A stretch of 56,453 bases of DNA, from positions 7,498-63,950 of the forward strand of contig CACZWQ010000007.1 in NCBI GenBank assembly GCA_902784855.1, written 5' to 3'. The stretch's first letter is position 1. Each line of letters starts with the position of its first letter. The stretch comes from an uncultured Ruminococcus sp. GTDB lineage: Bacteria; Bacillota; Clostridia; Oscillospirales; Acutalibacteraceae. Positions 34,571 through 42,028 of this stretch are shown one piece after another. A program made the translations under genes and the position numbers. The notes beneath the pieces were generated by a model. It made no database searches and was not told where the DNA came from. It saw only the letters and a program-made list of their open reading frames with translations.

Positions 34571-35656
34571 GTGAGAAAGTTTAATGTCGGAATCATCGGA
34601 GCTACAGGTATGGTCGGTCAGCGTTTTGCCCTGCTGCTGGAGAACCACCCCTGGTTTGAGGTAACTGCGCTTGCCGCCAGCGCCAGAAGCGCGGGCAGAA
34701 AGTACGGCGAGGTCGTCGAGGGCAGATGGCACATGACCGCAGCGCTTCCCGAGAAGTACAGGGACATGGTCATTCTTGACGCGGAGAATGTCGAGGAGGT
34801 CGCCTCCAAGGTCGATTTCTGCTTTTGCGCCGTCAACATGAAGAAGGACGAGATCCGCGCCCTTGAGGAAAAATACGCCAAGGCGGAATGCCCCATCGTT
34901 TCCAACAACTCGGCTCACCGTTTCACCCCTGACGTTCCCATGGTGATCCCCGAGATCAACGCGGATCACATCAAGATTATCGAGGCGCAGCGCAAGCGTC
35001 TCGGTACCAAGCGCGGCTTTGTCGCGGTCAAGTCCAACTGCTCGCTGCAGAGCTATGTGCCCGCCATCCACCCCTTAAAGGCGCTGGGCGTTGACAAGGT
35101 GCTCGCATGTACCTATCAGGCAATCTCGGGTGCGGGCAAGACCTTCCAGACATGGCCGGAGATGGTCGACAACCTCATCCCCTATATCGGCGGCGAGGAG
35201 GAGAAATCCGAGCGCGAGCCCTTGAAGATCTGGGGTCACATCGAGGGTGATGAGATCGTCCTCACCGATGACATCGCCATCACCTCGCAGTGCCTGCGCG
35301 TGCCCGTCTCGGACGGCCACACCGCAGCGGTGTTCATGTCCTTCAAGGAGGGCGTGAAGAAGCCCACCGTCGACGAGATCATCAGCGTTTGGGAGAACTA
35401 TCAGGGCAGAGCGCAGGAGCTTGCGCTTCCCAGCGCGCCCAAGCATTTCCTCCACTACTTTACCGAGCCCGACCGTCCGCAGATCAAGTCCGAGCGCAAT
35501 CTCGAAAACGGCATGGCGGTCTCCGTCGGCAGACTCAGAGAGGATACCCAGTACGACTACAAATTCGTCTGCATGTCACACAACACATTAAGAGGCGCAG
35601 CGGGCGGCGCGGTATTGCTTGCCGAGCTCCTTTGCGCGGAAGGCTATATGGATTAA
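34571..35656 (+). CDS. asd: Aspartate-semialdehyde dehydrogenase
   Basis: 361 aa from GTG 34571, preceded by CGGAGGA (34556-34562); the open frame upstream has no ribosome site. It reduces aspartyl phosphate with NADPH. GIIGATGMVGQRFALLLENHPWF is the NADP site; the catalytic Cys is in VKSNCSLQSYVPAIHPL. The sequence belongs to the longer archaeal/fungal-like branch (QAISGAGKTFQTWPEMVDNLIPYIGGEEEKSE, CLRVPVSDGHTAAVF), commonly found in Clostridia. It heads asd-dapA-dapB, the route to diaminopimelate and lysine. Confidence 0.96.
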   Translation: MRKFNVGIIGATGMVGQRFALLLENHPWFEVTALAASARSAGRKYGEVVEGRWHMTAALPEKYRDMVILDAENVEEVASKVDFCFCAVNMKKDEIRALEEKYAKAECPIVSNNSAHRFTPDVPMVIPEINADHIKIIEAQRKRLGTKRGFVAVKSNCSLQSYVPAIHPLKALGVDKVLACTYQAISGAGKTFQTWPEMVDNLIPYIGGEEEKSEREPLKIWGHIEGDEIVLTDDIAITSQCLRVPVSDGHTAAVFMSFKEGVKKPTVDEIISVWENYQGRAQELALPSAPKHFLHYFTEPDRPQIKSERNLENGMAVSVGRLREDTQYDYKFVCMSHNTLRGAAGGAVLLAELLCAEGYMD

Positions 35657-35680
35657 GATATTATCATTCGGAGGCGTATT

Positions 35681-36583
35681 ATGGCTAACCACATTTTCAC
35701 AGGTTCGGGCGTGGCGCTGATCACTCCCATGAATTCAGACGGTTCTGTGAACTATGCGGCTCTGGCTGATTTGCTGGAGTTCCATGTACAGAACAAAACA
35801 GACGCGATCGTTGCCTGCGGCACCACGGGCGAAGCGGCGACGCTCTCGGAGAAGGAACACCTCGAGGTGCTCGCCTTTGTCGCCGAGAAGGTCAACCACA
35901 GGATCCCCGTCATCGCGGGCACCGGCAGCAACGACACCGCCTTTGCGGTCATGCTGTCCAAGGAAGCGCAGAAATACGGCATTGACGCGCTGCTCACCGT
36001 GACGCCCTACTATAACAAGACCTCGCAGGCAGGTCTCATCAAGCACTTCAACGTCATCGCGGACGCGGTCGACCTGCCCATCATCCTTTACAACGTGCCC
36101 TCTCGCACGGGCTGCAACATCAAGCCCAAGACCTATGCCGAGCTGTGCAAGCACCCCAACATCGTGGCGGCAAAGGAAGCCAGCGGCGATATCTCTCAGG
36201 TGGCGCTGATCCGCTCGCTCTGCGGCGATAAGCTCGACATCTACTCGGGCAACGACGATCAGACCGTGCCCTTCATGTCGCTGGGCGCGCTGGGCGTCAT
36301 CTCGGTGTTCGCGAATATCTGCCCCGCAGAGATGCACGACATCTGCCAGCTCTGTCTGGACAACGACTTTGCCGAGGCGCAGAAGCTGCATTTCCACTAT
36401 ATCGAGCTGATGAACATCATGTTCAGCGACGTCAACCCGATCCCCGTCAAGACTGCCATGAATCTCTTCGGCTTTGACGCGGGCGAATGCAGACTCCCGC
36501 TCGTTCCCATGAGCGTCGCGGGCTATCATGATTTGAAGGATTGTCTCGCAAAGTACGATCTGCTGGATCAATACCACCGTTAA
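35681..36583 (+). CDS. dapA: 4-hydroxy-tetrahydrodipicolinate synthase
   Basis: 300 aa, preceded by GGAGGCG. Condenses pyruvate with aspartate semialdehyde. The TIM barrel carries GTTGEAATLSEKEHLEVL, PVIAGTGSNDTA, VTPYYNKTSQAG, the Tyr motif ILYNVPSRTG, and the Schiff-base Lys in NIVAAKEASGDIS. YSGNDDQTVPFMSLGALGVISVFANI completes the family pattern. Length is normal. It follows asd by 24 bp. Confidence 0.97.
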   Translation: MANHIFTGSGVALITPMNSDGSVNYAALADLLEFHVQNKTDAIVACGTTGEAATLSEKEHLEVLAFVAEKVNHRIPVIAGTGSNDTAFAVMLSKEAQKYGIDALLTVTPYYNKTSQAGLIKHFNVIADAVDLPIILYNVPSRTGCNIKPKTYAELCKHPNIVAAKEASGDISQVALIRSLCGDKLDIYSGNDDQTVPFMSLGALGVISVFANICPAEMHDICQLCLDNDFAEAQKLHFHYIELMNIMFSDVNPIPVKTAMNLFGFDAGECRLPLVPMSVAGYHDLKDCLAKYDLLDQYHR

Positions 36584-36601
36584 GCGGTTATGTGTGATGT
36601 A

Positions 36602-36634
36602 GGCTCCCCTTGCAACAGGGGAGCCGTCATTTTA
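36602..36634 (+). terminator. Hairpin between dapA and dapB
   Basis: GGCTCCCCT (36602-36610) pairs with AGGGGAGCC (36617-36625) around TGCAAC, followed by GTCATTTT. The T tract is short, so partial readthrough to dapB is expected. Confidence 0.65.
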
Positions 36635-36655
36635 AAGGATAAGGAAGTGTAAGGT

Positions 36656-37417
36656 ATGATTAAAACGGCAATTGTGGGCTGCAACGGCAAGATGGGCGGC
36701 TTTGTGGCGCAGGCGGTGCGCGAGAGCGAGACCTGCGAGGTGCTGTTCGGCGTGGACGCCTACGGCGAGAGCAGCGGCGCATTTCCCGTCTATCGGAGCT
36801 TTGACGAGGCGGCGCAGCGCCCCGACGTCATCATTGATTTTTCCAACCCCGCCGCACTCGACGGCATGCTCGGCTATGCGCTGCAAAACAGCGTGCCCTG
36901 CGTCATCTGCACCACGGGCTACTCACAGGAGCAGGTCGCGCAGATCAAAGAGGCTGCCGGGAAGATCGCGGTTTTCTATTCGGGCAACATGTCGCTCGGC
37001 ATCAATCTGCTGATCGAGCTGGCAAAGCAGGCGGCAAAGGTGCTTTCGGGCAGCTTTGACATCGAGATCGTCGAGAAGCACCACAACCTCAAGGTCGACG
37101 CACCCAGCGGCACGGCGCTGATGATCGCGGACGCGATCTCCGAGACCCTTGACAGCGAGCCGCAGTATGTCTACGACCGCCACGCGGCGAGAAAGAGACG
37201 AACGAAAAACGAGATCGGCATCCATTCGGTCAGAGGCGGCACCATCGTCGGCGAGCACGAGGTGATTTTTGCGGGTCACGACGAGGTCGTTACCGTCACC
37301 CATCAGGCGCAGTCCAAGGAGGTCTTTGCGGTGGGAGCGGTCAACGCGGCGGCATTCCTCGCAAAGCAGCAGGCAGGCATGTACAGCATGTCAGACCTGT
37401 TGGCAACCATAATGTGA
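36656..37417 (+). CDS. dapB: 4-hydroxy-tetrahydrodipicolinate reductase
   Basis: 253 aa. Reduces dihydrodipicolinate with NAD(P)H. The nucleotide-binding start is IKTAIVGCNGKMGGFVAQAV (Cys replaces the usual second Gly-rich residue pattern GAxGRMG). DVIIDFSNPAALDGML, VICTTGYSQEQ, FYSGNMSLGINLL and the signature EIVEKHHNLKVDAPSGTALMIADAI with catalytic His-His and Lys are intact, as are IHSVRGGTIVGEHEVIFAG and the C-terminal MYSMSDLL. It is last in the operon and is followed by the repeat-rich spacer. Confidence 0.96.
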   Translation: MIKTAIVGCNGKMGGFVAQAVRESETCEVLFGVDAYGESSGAFPVYRSFDEAAQRPDVIIDFSNPAALDGMLGYALQNSVPCVICTTGYSQEQVAQIKEAAGKIAVFYSGNMSLGINLLIELAKQAAKVLSGSFDIEIVEKHHNLKVDAPSGTALMIADAISETLDSEPQYVYDRHAARKRRTKNEIGIHSVRGGTIVGEHEVIFAGHDEVVTVTHQAQSKEVFAVGAVNAAAFLAKQQAGMYSMSDLLATIM

Positions 37418-37440
37418 CCCCCGAGCGTGACGCTCGACCC

Positions 37441-37500
37441 AATCCGCGCGTGATGCGTTCGCTCGGGCGGTGACCGTTAGTGCCCGCGTTATGACACGGG
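37441..37500 (+). repeat. Interspersed intergenic repeat, copy B (module 1)
   Basis: AATCCGCGCGTGA, 13 nt, GCGGTGACC, 6 nt, GCCCGCGTT, matching copy A in every internal spacing. The hairpin arm is degraded (ACACGGG). Bases 37422-37453, spanning its left edge and 19 bases before it, are repeated exactly at 37591-37622. Confidence 0.7.
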
Positions 37501-37508
37501 TTACATAA

Positions 37509-37576
37509 TGGCGCAGCCAATTCATGACCGCAGGTCAATTCATGGCGCAGCCAATTCATGCCGAAGGCAATTCATC
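37509..37576 (+). repeat. Four short tandem units ending in AATTCAT
   Basis: Units GGCGCAGCCAATTCATG, ACCGCAGGTCAATTCATG, GCGCAGCCAATTCATG and CCGAAGGCAATTCAT follow one another. Each has a small self-complementary stem (GGC..GCC, ACC..GGT, GGC..GCC, CC..GG) before AATTCAT, so the stems vary in sequence but stay pairable. Confidence 0.7.
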
Positions 37577-37590
37577 CTTGGCAGGCAGCG

Positions 37591-37731
37591 CGAGCGTGAC
37601 GCTCGACCCAATCCGCGCGTGAAAAGTTAACATTAACGGCAACCTAACAAGCCCGCGCTATAACGCGGGCTTTAATTGTATCCTCTTTTACAAACGTTGC
37701 ACGCGCGGACTGACCCCCGAGGCACTCGGGT
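37591..37731 (+). repeat. Interspersed intergenic repeat, copy C (two modules)
   Basis: Starts with the 32-nt direct repeat (37591-37622) shared with copy B. Module 1: TCCGCGCGTGA, 13 nt, ACGGCAACC, 6 nt, then GCCCGCG/CGCGGGC hairpin (37651-37671). Module 2: TACAAACGT near 37689 to CGGG 33 nt later, the same spacing as copy A. The best-preserved copy. Confidence 0.7.
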
Positions 37732-37803
37732 TTTCACCTCGCACAGGTACCCGACATATGATGACAGTGTAGGAATAGATGAAAAAAACAATGAGGTGAA
37801 AGA

Positions 37804-38028
37804 ATGGAGAAACTCATCACCTTCGGCTCCATGACGAACGCCATGAAGGCGAAGGAGCTTTTGCGCAGGCACCGCATCCCCGCCACACTCATCCGCACCC
37901 CCGCCAAGCTGCGCCGCGGCTCCTGCGGCTACAGTCTGGTGATCCCCAAGCGGTTCTCCGAGGCGGCGGAGCTGGTGGAGCGCAGCGGCATTCCCTACAG
38001 GGGCATTTATGCCGATGGTGCGCAGTGA
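37804..38028 (+). CDS. DUF3343 small protein (putative sulfur/selenium carrier)
   Basis: 74 aa. The family pattern is LITFGSMTNAMKAKELLRRHRIPATLIRTPAKLRRGSCGYSLVIP: a ferredoxin-like fold with a single conserved Cys (Cys40 or so, in RGSCGYS). Members are usually encoded beside cysteine-desulfurase-like or selenium-related genes and have been proposed as S/Se carriers. Here the stop overlaps the desulfurase GTG start (GTGA), which supports a direct functional pairing. AGGTGA is 6 nt before ATG. Confidence 0.88.
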   Translation: MEKLITFGSMTNAMKAKELLRRHRIPATLIRTPAKLRRGSCGYSLVIPKRFSEAAELVERSGIPYRGIYADGAQ

Positions 38029-39215
38029 TCTACTTTGACAACGGCGCGACCACCTATCCCAAGCCGCTGTCGGTGGTGCGCGCGGTCAACGCCGCCATGC
38101 AGCGCTACGGCGCGAATCCCGGACGCAGCGGTCACCGCCTGTCCATGCGGGCGGGCGAGCTGGTCTATCGATGCCGCAAGGACGCGGCAGAATTGTTCGG
38201 GGTGTCGGACCCCGCGCGTATCATCCTGACCGACAGCTGTACCACCGCCGTCAACACCGTCCTGCACGGGGTATTGGAACGCGGCGACCATGTCGTGATC
38301 TCCTCGCTGGAGCACAACGCCGTGGCGCGTCCGCTGGAATACCTGAGACAGACGCGCGGCGTTTCCTATTCGGTCGCGGAGGTCTTTGAGGGCGACGACG
38401 AGCGGACGCTCGACAGCTTTCGCCGCGCGATCAACGGCAAAACGCGCATGCTCGTCTGCACGGCGGCTTCCAATGTGTTCGGCGTGCGGCTGCCGCTGGC
38501 GCGGCTGTCGGCGCTGTGCCGCATCTACCATCTGCTGTTCTGCGTCGACGCGGCGCAGGGCGCGGGCTTGTTTGCGCTGCCCATGGAGACGCTCGGCATC
38601 GATTTCCTTTGCGCGGCGGGGCATAAGGGGCTGTACGGTCCCATGGGAACGGGCATTCTGGCGCTCAACAGCGCGGTGCTGCCCGAGAGCCTGACGCAGG
38701 GCGGCACGGGCAGCCTGTCCATGAGCTTGGAGCAGCCCGTCTCGCTGCCCGACAAATACGAGAGCGGTACGCCGAACCTTCCGGGGATCGCGGGGCTTGA
38801 CGCTGGCATCCGCTTTGTCCTGTCGCGCGGTGAGGAGAGCCTGCTTCATCAGGAGACGGCGCTGGCGCAGCGGCTGTATGACGGCTTGAAAGCCATCCCC
38901 GAGGTCGTCCTCTACACCTCCCGCCCGTCGGCGCAGACTCATGCGCCCGTCGTTTCCTTTAATATAGGAGACCGCGACAGCGAGGAGGTCGCCGCACTGC
39001 TGGACAGCCGCTTTGATATCGCCGTCCGCGCGGGTCTGCATTGTGCGCCCTTGGCACACCGCGCCTACGGAACCGAAACGCGCGGCACCGTCCGCGCCGT
39101 GCCGTCCGCCTTTACGAACAGCGCGCAGGTGGATTATCTCGTCAATTCGGTAAAGAAAATTATAAAACTTATTCCCAAAAAGGTTGCAATTGAGGATGGA
39201 AATGTGATAGAATAA
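38025..39215 (+). CDS. Cysteine desulfurase-like aminotransferase class V
   Basis: 396 aa from GTG 38025, coupled to DUF3343. PLP fold-type I enzyme: IYFDNGATTYPKP at the N-terminus, LTDSCTTAVNTVL, ISSLEHNAVARPLEYL, VCTAASNVFGVRLPL, CVDAAQGAGL and the PLP lysine in FLCAAGHKGLYGPMGTGIL. The persulfide Cys is in VRAGLHCAPLAHR, the SufS/Csd type short active loop. It probably hands sulfur (or selenium) to the DUF3343 carrier. Not next to suf or isc scaffold genes. Confidence 0.92.
   Translation: MIYFDNGATTYPKPLSVVRAVNAAMQRYGANPGRSGHRLSMRAGELVYRCRKDAAELFGVSDPARIILTDSCTTAVNTVLHGVLERGDHVVISSLEHNAVARPLEYLRQTRGVSYSVAEVFEGDDERTLDSFRRAINGKTRMLVCTAASNVFGVRLPLARLSALCRIYHLLFCVDAAQGAGLFALPMETLGIDFLCAAGHKGLYGPMGTGILALNSAVLPESLTQGGTGSLSMSLEQPVSLPDKYESGTPNLPGIAGLDAGIRFVLSRGEESLLHQETALAQRLYDGLKAIPEVVLYTSRPSAQTHAPVVSFNIGDRDSEEVAALLDSRFDIAVRAGLHCAPLAHRAYGTETRGTVRAVPSAFTNSAQVDYLVNSVKKIIKLIPKKVAIEDGNVIE
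39184..39213 (+). promoter_or_regulatory. Possible promoter of cdaA-cdaR
   Basis: TTGCAA (39184-39189), 18-nt spacer, TAGAAT (39208-39213) with TGA before the -10 box. It lies in the last codons of the desulfurase gene. Confidence 0.4.
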
Positions 39216-39296
39216 AAAATGAACGCGGACGGCGGCGCGAATGGTGTCGTTTTTTGTCCCGCGTTCCCGGAATTTGAAAAAAGGGGAGGGAAGCGT

Positions 39297-40160
39297 ATGG
39301 AGATCTTTGAAAACCTGTGGTCGATCATCAAGACCATCCAGTTTCGCGACGTGGTGGATATCCTCGCCATCGCGCTGCTGATTTTCGGCTGCTTCAAGCT
39401 GATACGCGAGACCCGCGCCGTACAGCTCCTCAAGGGCGTGCTGCTGCTTTTGGCGGTCTACTTCCTCTCGTCCCTGTTCAATCTCGTCATGCTCTCCACA
39501 CTGCTGCGCGCGTTCTTCGAGGCATCGGTCGTCATCATCGCGGTGATCTTCCAGCCCGAGATCCGCAAGGCGCTCGAGCAGGTGGGCAGAAGCAAGAACT
39601 GGAAAAAATACTTCCGTGTTTTCGATACGGTCGGCAAGAGCGGCGACTGGGAGACGGCAGTCAGAAAATCCATCGTCGACGCCGCCGACACCTCGGTGCT
39701 GTTCTCGCGCTCGCGCACGGGCGCGCTGCTGGTATTCGAGCGTGAAACCATGCTCTCCGACATCGCCTCTACAGGCACCATCGTCGACGCGACGACCTCG
39801 GTGGCGCTGTTCGGCAACATCTTCTTCAACAAGGCGCCCCTGCACGACGGCGCCAGCATCATCCGCGACGGCAAGCTGTTCGCGGCGGGCTGCATCCTGC
39901 CGCTGACGAGCAACAAGAATGTCGACAGCAACCTCGGCACCCGCCACCGCGCGGCGCTGGGTATCTCCGAACAGAGCGACGCGGTCGTGCTGGTGGTCAG
40001 CGAGGAAACAGGCGTGATCTCGCTGGCGGTCGGCGGCGAGCTGACGCGCGACTACACCCGTGAGACGCTCATCAAGAAGCTCAACGAGCTGCTCCTCGAC
40101 GAGTTTGAGCAGGAGGACGACAAGCCGCGCCTGTTCCGGAAGGGGAGGAAAAAGGTATGA
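39297..40160 (+). CDS. cdaA: Diadenylate cyclase CdaA
   Basis: 287 aa from ATG 39297, preceded by GGGGAGGG. It makes cyclic di-AMP, which controls potassium/osmotic balance and wall stress. Three N-terminal helices (ILAIALLIFGCF, LLKGVLLLLAVYFLSSLF, STLLRAFFEASVVIIAVIF) lead to the DAC domain with the catalytic DGA (in PLHDGASIIRDGKLFAAGCILPL) and the GTRHRAALGISEQSDAVVLVVSEETG block (RHR motif). The stop overlaps the cdaR start (ATGA). The pairing with cdaR is standard; glmM is not in the window. Confidence 0.96.
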   Translation: MEIFENLWSIIKTIQFRDVVDILAIALLIFGCFKLIRETRAVQLLKGVLLLLAVYFLSSLFNLVMLSTLLRAFFEASVVIIAVIFQPEIRKALEQVGRSKNWKKYFRVFDTVGKSGDWETAVRKSIVDAADTSVLFSRSRTGALLVFERETMLSDIASTGTIVDATTSVALFGNIFFNKAPLHDGASIIRDGKLFAAGCILPLTSNKNVDSNLGTRHRAALGISEQSDAVVLVVSEETGVISLAVGGELTRDYTRETLIKKLNELLLDEFEQEDDKPRLFRKGRKKV

Positions 40161-41419
40161 AAAAGCAATCCCTTTTCCAGCGCGCGCTTGAAAACAGTTA
40201 TCTGCTCTTTGTATTCGCCCTGGTGATCTCGCTGGTGATCTGGGTCTATATGAGCTTCAACTCCCCCAACACCGACACGACCTTCACCATCAGCGACGTG
40301 CCCATCCAGATCGAATTGTCCGAGGCGTCGCGCAAGGACGGCTTGCAGGCGTTCACCGCCGTCGACCCCAAGGCGACCGTCACGGTCGCGGGCAACCGCA
40401 CGGTGCTGGGTCTGGTCAACGAAAACGACCTCAGCGTCACCGCGTCGGGCGCTTCCATCAACGCCACGGGCGACTACACCCTGCCCGTCACGGCGACAAA
40501 GCGCTCCAACCGCGGCAACTTTCAGATAACCGCCTCGTCTCCCGCTTCCATCGCGGTCACGGTGGATTACCTCAAGGAGAGCGAGTTTGAGATCGAGGAG
40601 CGCGTCACCTTCATCGTGGAGGACGGCTACTACGGCAACACGGTTCTGGCGTACAACACGGTCAATATCTCGGGACCGCAGACGCAGGTGCAGAAGATCA
40701 AAAAGGTCATCGCCAAGGCGGACATCGCCGAGTCGCTCAACAAGAGCCGCGATGTGGACGCCGAGCTGGTTTTGCTGGACGAAAACGACAAGGAGGTCTC
40801 GAAGAAGCTGCTCACCATGAGCTTGGACACCGTCAAGGCGACGGTCATGGTCATGCCCGAGAAGAGTGTGCCGATCGAGCCGACCTTTACCAATAAGCCC
40901 AAGAAGCTTCAAATCACGGACGACATGATCTCTGTCACGCCCAAGAGCCTGCTGCTCGCGGGTCCCGCCGAAACGCTGGACGCCCTTTCAAGCGTGCAGC
41001 TTGAGCCGATCGATTTCTCCAAGCTCAAAAACGAGAAGATCGTCTTTGACGAGCTGAGTATCAAGATCCCCGAGAACTGCAAGAGCATCAACAACTATAC
41101 CACGGCGCGGGTCGTGCTGGATCTGAGCAGCTTGGTGCAGAAGGACCTCACGGTCGACCGCTTCGTGGTGGAGGGCTTGGATGACAGCTATGTCGCGGAG
41201 GTCACCTCCAAGAGCATCAACGTCACGGTGTACGGCGCCGCCTCCGATATCGAGAAGCTGCAAGCCTCCGACATCACCGCGGTGATCGACACCTCCAACG
41301 CCGCAGGCAAGACCGGCTCGGTGGAAATGCCCGTCACCTTCCGCTTCAAGAACGAAACGAGCTGCTGGGTGTACGGCACGGCGCAGGCAAACGTCAGTAT
41401 CTATAAAATCGAAGAATAA
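40157..41419 (+). CDS. cdaR: YbbR-domain regulator of CdaA
   Basis: 420 aa. One N-terminal helix (NSYLLFVFALVISLVIWVYM) anchors an extracytoplasmic chain of about four YbbR repeats, each with a V.V.G....(L)..V pattern, e.g. VTVAGNRTVLGLV, VNISGPQTQVQKIKKVIAKADI, LLLAGPAETLDALSSVQLEPID and VTVYGAASDIEKLQASDITAVID. The first repeat follows the TFTISDVPIQIE strand. It binds and modulates the CdaA membrane domain. The two genes overlap by four bases. Confidence 0.93.
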   Translation: MKKQSLFQRALENSYLLFVFALVISLVIWVYMSFNSPNTDTTFTISDVPIQIELSEASRKDGLQAFTAVDPKATVTVAGNRTVLGLVNENDLSVTASGASINATGDYTLPVTATKRSNRGNFQITASSPASIAVTVDYLKESEFEIEERVTFIVEDGYYGNTVLAYNTVNISGPQTQVQKIKKVIAKADIAESLNKSRDVDAELVLLDENDKEVSKKLLTMSLDTVKATVMVMPEKSVPIEPTFTNKPKKLQITDDMISVTPKSLLLAGPAETLDALSSVQLEPIDFSKLKNEKIVFDELSIKIPENCKSINNYTTARVVLDLSSLVQKDLTVDRFVVEGLDDSYVAEVTSKSINVTVYGAASDIEKLQASDITAVIDTSNAAGKTGSVEMPVTFRFKNETSCWVYGTAQANVSIYKIEE

Positions 41420-41427
41420 TATGATAG

Positions 41428-41459
41428 AAGCTGCCGCAGATTATGTGGCAGCTTTTTCC
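41428..41459 (+). terminator. Terminator after cdaR
   Basis: AAGCTGCC (41428-41435) pairs with GGCAGCTT (41446-41453), followed by TTTTTCCC. Confidence 0.85.
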
Positions 41460-41474
41460 CTTATGATATTGCTC

Positions 41475-41503
41475 TTGTATTTCTTTGCGGATTGTGATAT
41501 AAT
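41475..41503 (+). promoter_or_regulatory. Promoter of the gtrA-flavoprotein-glycosyltransferase operon
   Basis: TTGTAT (41475-41480), 17-nt spacer, TATAAT (41498-41503) preceded by TGA, an extended -10. Confidence 0.75.
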
Positions 41504-41536
41504 GAATAAGATTATGAGTATTTCGGGGGTGAAAGC

Positions 41537-42004
41537 GTGAAGGAACTGTTTTCGCTGATCCGCAGGCTCGATTTCAAGGGCTTGTTTTATCAAAAAACCG
41601 ACAACATCTTCATCCAGTTTTTCCGCTACTGCTTTGTCGGCGGTATCGCGACGGTAGTGGAGGGCGGCGCGCTCTGGCTGATCCAGCATTTTCTCTTTCG
41701 GGAAGCGGCGGGCTTTTTTGTCTTTGCCGCGCAGGCGATCGCCTTCATCCTCGGGCTGATCGCGAACTTCGCCCTCTCCAAGCTCTTCGTCTTTCAGGAG
41801 AAGAGCGAAAAAACCAACGCGGCGGGCGAGTTTGTCGCCTACGGCGTCATCGGCGTGGTGGGACTGGGCATCAAATGGCTGATGCTTTGGGGCTTCAACA
41901 CCATGCTCGGCTGGCACTATATGCTGGTGTGGCTGGTCGCGACGGTTTTGGTTCTTATTTGGAATTATGCGGCGCGCAGGATCCTGCTCTACCGCAGGAA
42001 ATAA
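41537..42004 (+). CDS. GtrA family membrane protein
   Basis: 155 aa from GTG 41537 with GGGGGTGA upstream. Four hydrophobic helices with the family start IQFFRYCFVGGIATVVEGGALWLI, then AAQAIAFILGLIANFALSKLFVF (the FxxxK/NFxLxKxFVF motif), FVAYGVIGVVGLGIKWLMLW and WLVATVLVLIWNYAARRILLY. GtrA proteins are thought to flip or supply polyprenyl-linked sugars for surface glycans. Consistent with this it is followed by a UGM-like flavoprotein and a GT-C enzyme. Confidence 0.92.
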   Translation: MKELFSLIRRLDFKGLFYQKTDNIFIQFFRYCFVGGIATVVEGGALWLIQHFLFREAAGFFVFAAQAIAFILGLIANFALSKLFVFQEKSEKTNAAGEFVAYGVIGVVGLGIKWLMLWGFNTMLGWHYMLVWLVATVLVLIWNYAARRILLYRRK

Positions 42005-42028
42005 ATGATTTGAAAAGGTGTTTTTTTC

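Larger units (their letters stand above)
37418..37803. other. Gene-free spacer between dapB and DUF3343
   Basis: 386 bp holding copies B and C of the repeat, a palindrome CGAGCGTGACGCTCG in two copies (37422, 37591) and the AATTCAT tandem. Bases 37735-37803 hold the leader of the next gene with AGGTGAAAG as a ribosome site. I see no open frame with coding character. Confidence 0.7.

Noticed and set aside
37422-37731. CRISPR array in the repeat-rich spacer
   Set aside because: Only two copies of the 32-nt repeat, separated by 137 bp of other repeats; no regular spacers and no cas genes.
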